DNA of 64,000 nucleotides from Synanceia verrucosa (taxonomy: Eukaryota > Chordata > Actinopteri > Perciformes > Synanceiidae), in assembly GCA_029721515.1 (NCBI GenBank), contig CM056567.1, positions 8,023,507-8,087,506 of the forward strand. Reading direction: 5' to 3'. How positions within the stretch are numbered: the stretch's first letter is position 1; every line of letters begins with the position of its first letter. The notes below the pieces were generated by a model, which had not been told where the DNA came from, ran no database searches, and saw only the letters and a program-made list of their open reading frames with translations. Positions 61,365 to 64,000 of the stretch are shown piece by piece. The translations under genes and the position numbers were made by a program.

Positions 61365-63029
61365 TCCTGGTAGGTGACTAAGCTAAGCTTCATATTTAGA
61401 GTACAGGCACATCAATCAGTGAATCAGCATATTCCCCAAAAATGTCCAAATGTGGTAAATATGGCACTAACAATGTAGAGCAGTAATTGTTTTCACCTAG
61501 ACCTAGCTGACTGTATGTGTAGCGTACCTGGGTGTCATGAAACCATTTTTACTTTTATAGGTCCAGTGGAGTTAAATCATGATCGTTACAGCATCTAGAG
61601 TGTATATTAAGAGTCTGGAAGTTAAGAGAGATGAAGGATTCAAAGAAACTTGCTCTGGTCTGAGATGCACCAGAGCCCAAAGGCTGGAAAATGTCACATA
61701 CTTTTCAACGACTTTTGTCCAAAGACTGCTAGTCTTTGGTTCAAATGGGTAGAGATGAGAGAGAAAAAAACAGTAAGCCAAGCAGACCAATGACCTTATC
61801 CAGATGATGGCTAAAAGTTCCAAAAGGACACTCTCCTCTGTCATGGTGCACTCTGATGAAGGAGAAGGAGCAATGCAGATGACAGAAAGCACTAAAATGT
61901 CAAGTCACGACAGTAAAGCTTTCATCTCAGACTGTCTTTACAGATATGAACACCACACCCACCAGGGGATTTGTGTTCTCTCAGTGTTAGTGTGTGACGG
62001 AGTCACATACTGTATGTGTCTGAATCCCATTGAAATTAAAATGTCATTGTGTGTTTTAATTGAGAGCTTACTGTTCAAACTACCAGTGACATTTTTTTAT
62101 TCTATAAAGATTTAATACTTTACAGAATCCAAGCAGTTGCCTCTGTCCTTCTTCAATATTTTCATACCAGCATGTCACACAAAGCACAGCCTCTTGACAT
62201 TTCAAACAGAGATGCTTAACCTCGCCTTTAGATGATATTTTGGTAACACAATGTGTCAGGTGGGAGGAGAGCTGTAATAGAGGGGCGTCTTTGGCATATC
62301 AAATCCACGTCAGAGCCACATTGTGGAAAGTGCACTTCTTTTCAGTGCTGTTTTGTCACTTCAGTTGGTAGAGGTGGAACTATGCTCTGCAGACGTCTCA
62401 GAAATCACTGATTCCTTTTAGGTTTCTTCTGCTTGTCTCCATTCTTCAACCGGACCAGACGCGGTAAAACAACACACAAGCAATTATAGGATGTTTAAGA
62501 GCTGAAAGCTATAGGGAAGAAAAACATGTAGCATATCTGGACAACAACATAGCCAGAAAATAAAATGTAAAACATGACATTTTTGTCTAGATGATACAAC
62601 TAGATAACAGAATTTATGTATATATTCAATATTCATGATGGATTTGGATTTGGTTAACTCAGAATTCCTGCTTCCTGAAACAGACTCTGAAGCAATGAAG
62701 AAGTTTTATTGGCTTTATTGGTCATATACATATATACATGCATGAAATTTGACCTCTGTATTTGGGATGTGGGGTTTCAGAACAGGAACAGACAGGAAGA
62801 CAGGAACAGAAAGTGCATTCAGAAAGGCACTGAGTTGCTAATATCACGTAGTAATATGGTGCTATACCATTATGGTGATCTTTTAGCATGTATTATTCAT
62901 GTATAGTGTATGTATGTGTTATGTTATGGGATATGTGCAGTACTGTTATGTGTTTGTTTGTGATGGTATGGCTGATGACGTATTGTTTGTTGTCGTTATG
63001 GTTGTCAAGGCATCTATGGCACAGCTGTT
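61365..63029. other. Non-coding DNA, no gene seen
   Basis: No exon or RNA gene was recognised. The later part (62700-63029) probably belongs to a decayed LINE whose tail follows. Confidence 0.45.
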
Positions 63030-63066
63030 TCCCTGAACAGGACAATAAAGTATATCGTATCGTATT
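63030..63066 (+). mobile_element. LINE 3' tail with (TATCG)n
   Basis: CCCTGAACAGGACAATAAAGTATATCGTATCGTATT is the AATAAAGTATC-type ending of fish LINEs followed by two or three TATCG units. The body is not recognisable. Confidence 0.55.
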
Positions 63067-64000
63067 ATTAAATCAGTCAAGTGCAGGTTGTGGATCTGTC
63101 CACACACCGTTTTTCCAACACTTCCCTTTAAAATAATGGTGTGCTTGTTGCTTAATCAACAGACCATTAATTAGTCACCACATAATGGCTAATAAATTGT
63201 TGTAGACAGACATCTGTGCTGCTCCTGCAAAAGCTTTCGCACCTTAAATTTGCATTTAACTGAGATTAAACAATGATAATAATATTCAGTTTGTGACGGG
63301 AATATTCAGTTACATGAACACACACCAAAACACACACACACACAAATGCCACATCACCATGGGATCAATGGCATTTCCCTCTATTAGCTGCTTAATTAAG
63401 CCTCTGACTGATGACATTTCAAATCAATAGAGGAATTGGTAGAAAAAGACCCCTTACCTCAATTAACACAGGAAAGATCAATAACAGCAAGCTGGGCCCT
63501 GAATGATAAATAAAGGGAATATGGGTGGAGTGAGGTTCGTGCTCGGTTATTTAGCTCAAGTGTTTTAGTAAAGGGGAGCAGCGGGAGGGCAGAAATGACA
63601 AGATTGGGGATAATTGTGGCGATGGGTCTCAACAGCAGTGTTAACCTCAGGTGGAGTAAAAGGGGCCTATAGCTTGGAAGTGGCTAAGAGGCTTAGCTGT
63701 TAATGCAGCATTAGCAAGTGTCCGCCTTCACATGCATGTACAAACGCACAAGACAAGGCATATCCACACAACACCTCACACTACACACATTATGCAGTCA
63801 TTCTGCGTTTTCTCATTAAGACATATGAAAGGCTTCTAAAGACTCATGGGAGAAATCCATTAGTGCTCTGTCAAGCCAAACTCCTTTACTCACACCAAGT
63901 GCTTAGTGTGTGCGATGGTTGTCACAGCAGTGAAAAACATATTAAAACCATGTGTGAAGCCAGATGCACAGGAAGGCAGAGAATGAACTAATTTGCACAC
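63067..64000. other. Non-coding DNA, one candidate conserved block
   Basis: (CA)8 at 63328-63343. The stretch 63345-63460 has GCTTAATTAAGC (a perfect 12-bp palindrome), GATGACATTTC and ATCAATGG words and is a weak conserved-element candidate. No exon was recognised. Confidence 0.45.

Overview
This window is vertebrate nuclear DNA, most likely from a teleost fish, and I see no intact protein-coding gene in it. The evidence is the low GC content, the many CA/TG, AT, AAT/AAC and TCTA microsatellites, the absence of long open frames or operon-like packing, and a transposon mix typical of teleosts: Tc1-like, hAT-like, TTAA-target and TA-target DNA elements, and LINEs with an FADD reverse-transcriptase motif. 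The species cannot be fixed from sequence alone. The longest open frames are low-complexity or antisense shadows. The window reads as intergenic or long-intron DNA.

Layout. 1-6.4 kb: plain AT-rich DNA, CA and TCTA arrays, and a 61-bp AT array. 6.54-7.06 kb: a 515-bp element with short inverted ends and six GTCTTAAA boxes. 11.45-11.64 kb: a hairpin with a perfect 53-bp core. 13.4-13.7 kb and 16.35-16.83 kb: LINE remnants. 22.1-22.2 kb: a GC palindrome next to an IRF-like repeat. 22.74-23.31 kb: a transposon carrying a broken RecQ-like helicase fragment. 27.39-27.78 kb: a piggyBac-like non-autonomous element. 29.21-29.55 kb: a Myb/SANT-like pseudogene. 30.9-31.2 kb: an unexplained GC-rich patch open on both strands. 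32.64-33.02 kb: a second element with TA/GCCT ends. 40.6-41.8 kb: LINE 3'-tail remnants. 45.78-46.27 kb: an internally deleted Tc1-like element. 47.52-48.29 kb: a TTAA-flanked element, with a partial relative at 58.92-59.14 kb. 50.87-51.13 kb: a short element with 28-bp inverted ends. 52.97-53.7 kb: a dispersed teleost-type repeat. 53.97-54.61 kb: a Tc1 transposase pseudogene, abutting an inverted-repeat element (54.61-55.01 kb) related to the 11.5-kb hairpin. 60.61-61.36 kb: a hAT-like element with a perfect 8-bp target duplication. 63.03-63.07 kb: another LINE 3' tail.

Nothing here forms a pathway. What is informative is a layered record of transposition: elements cut by other elements, internal deletions that removed catalytic residues, and two coding fragments (helicase, Myb/SANT) caught in or near mobile DNA. 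Family names rest on target-site length, terminal motifs and remembered family features; no database search was run. No tRNA, rRNA, CRISPR array or prokaryotic signal was seen.
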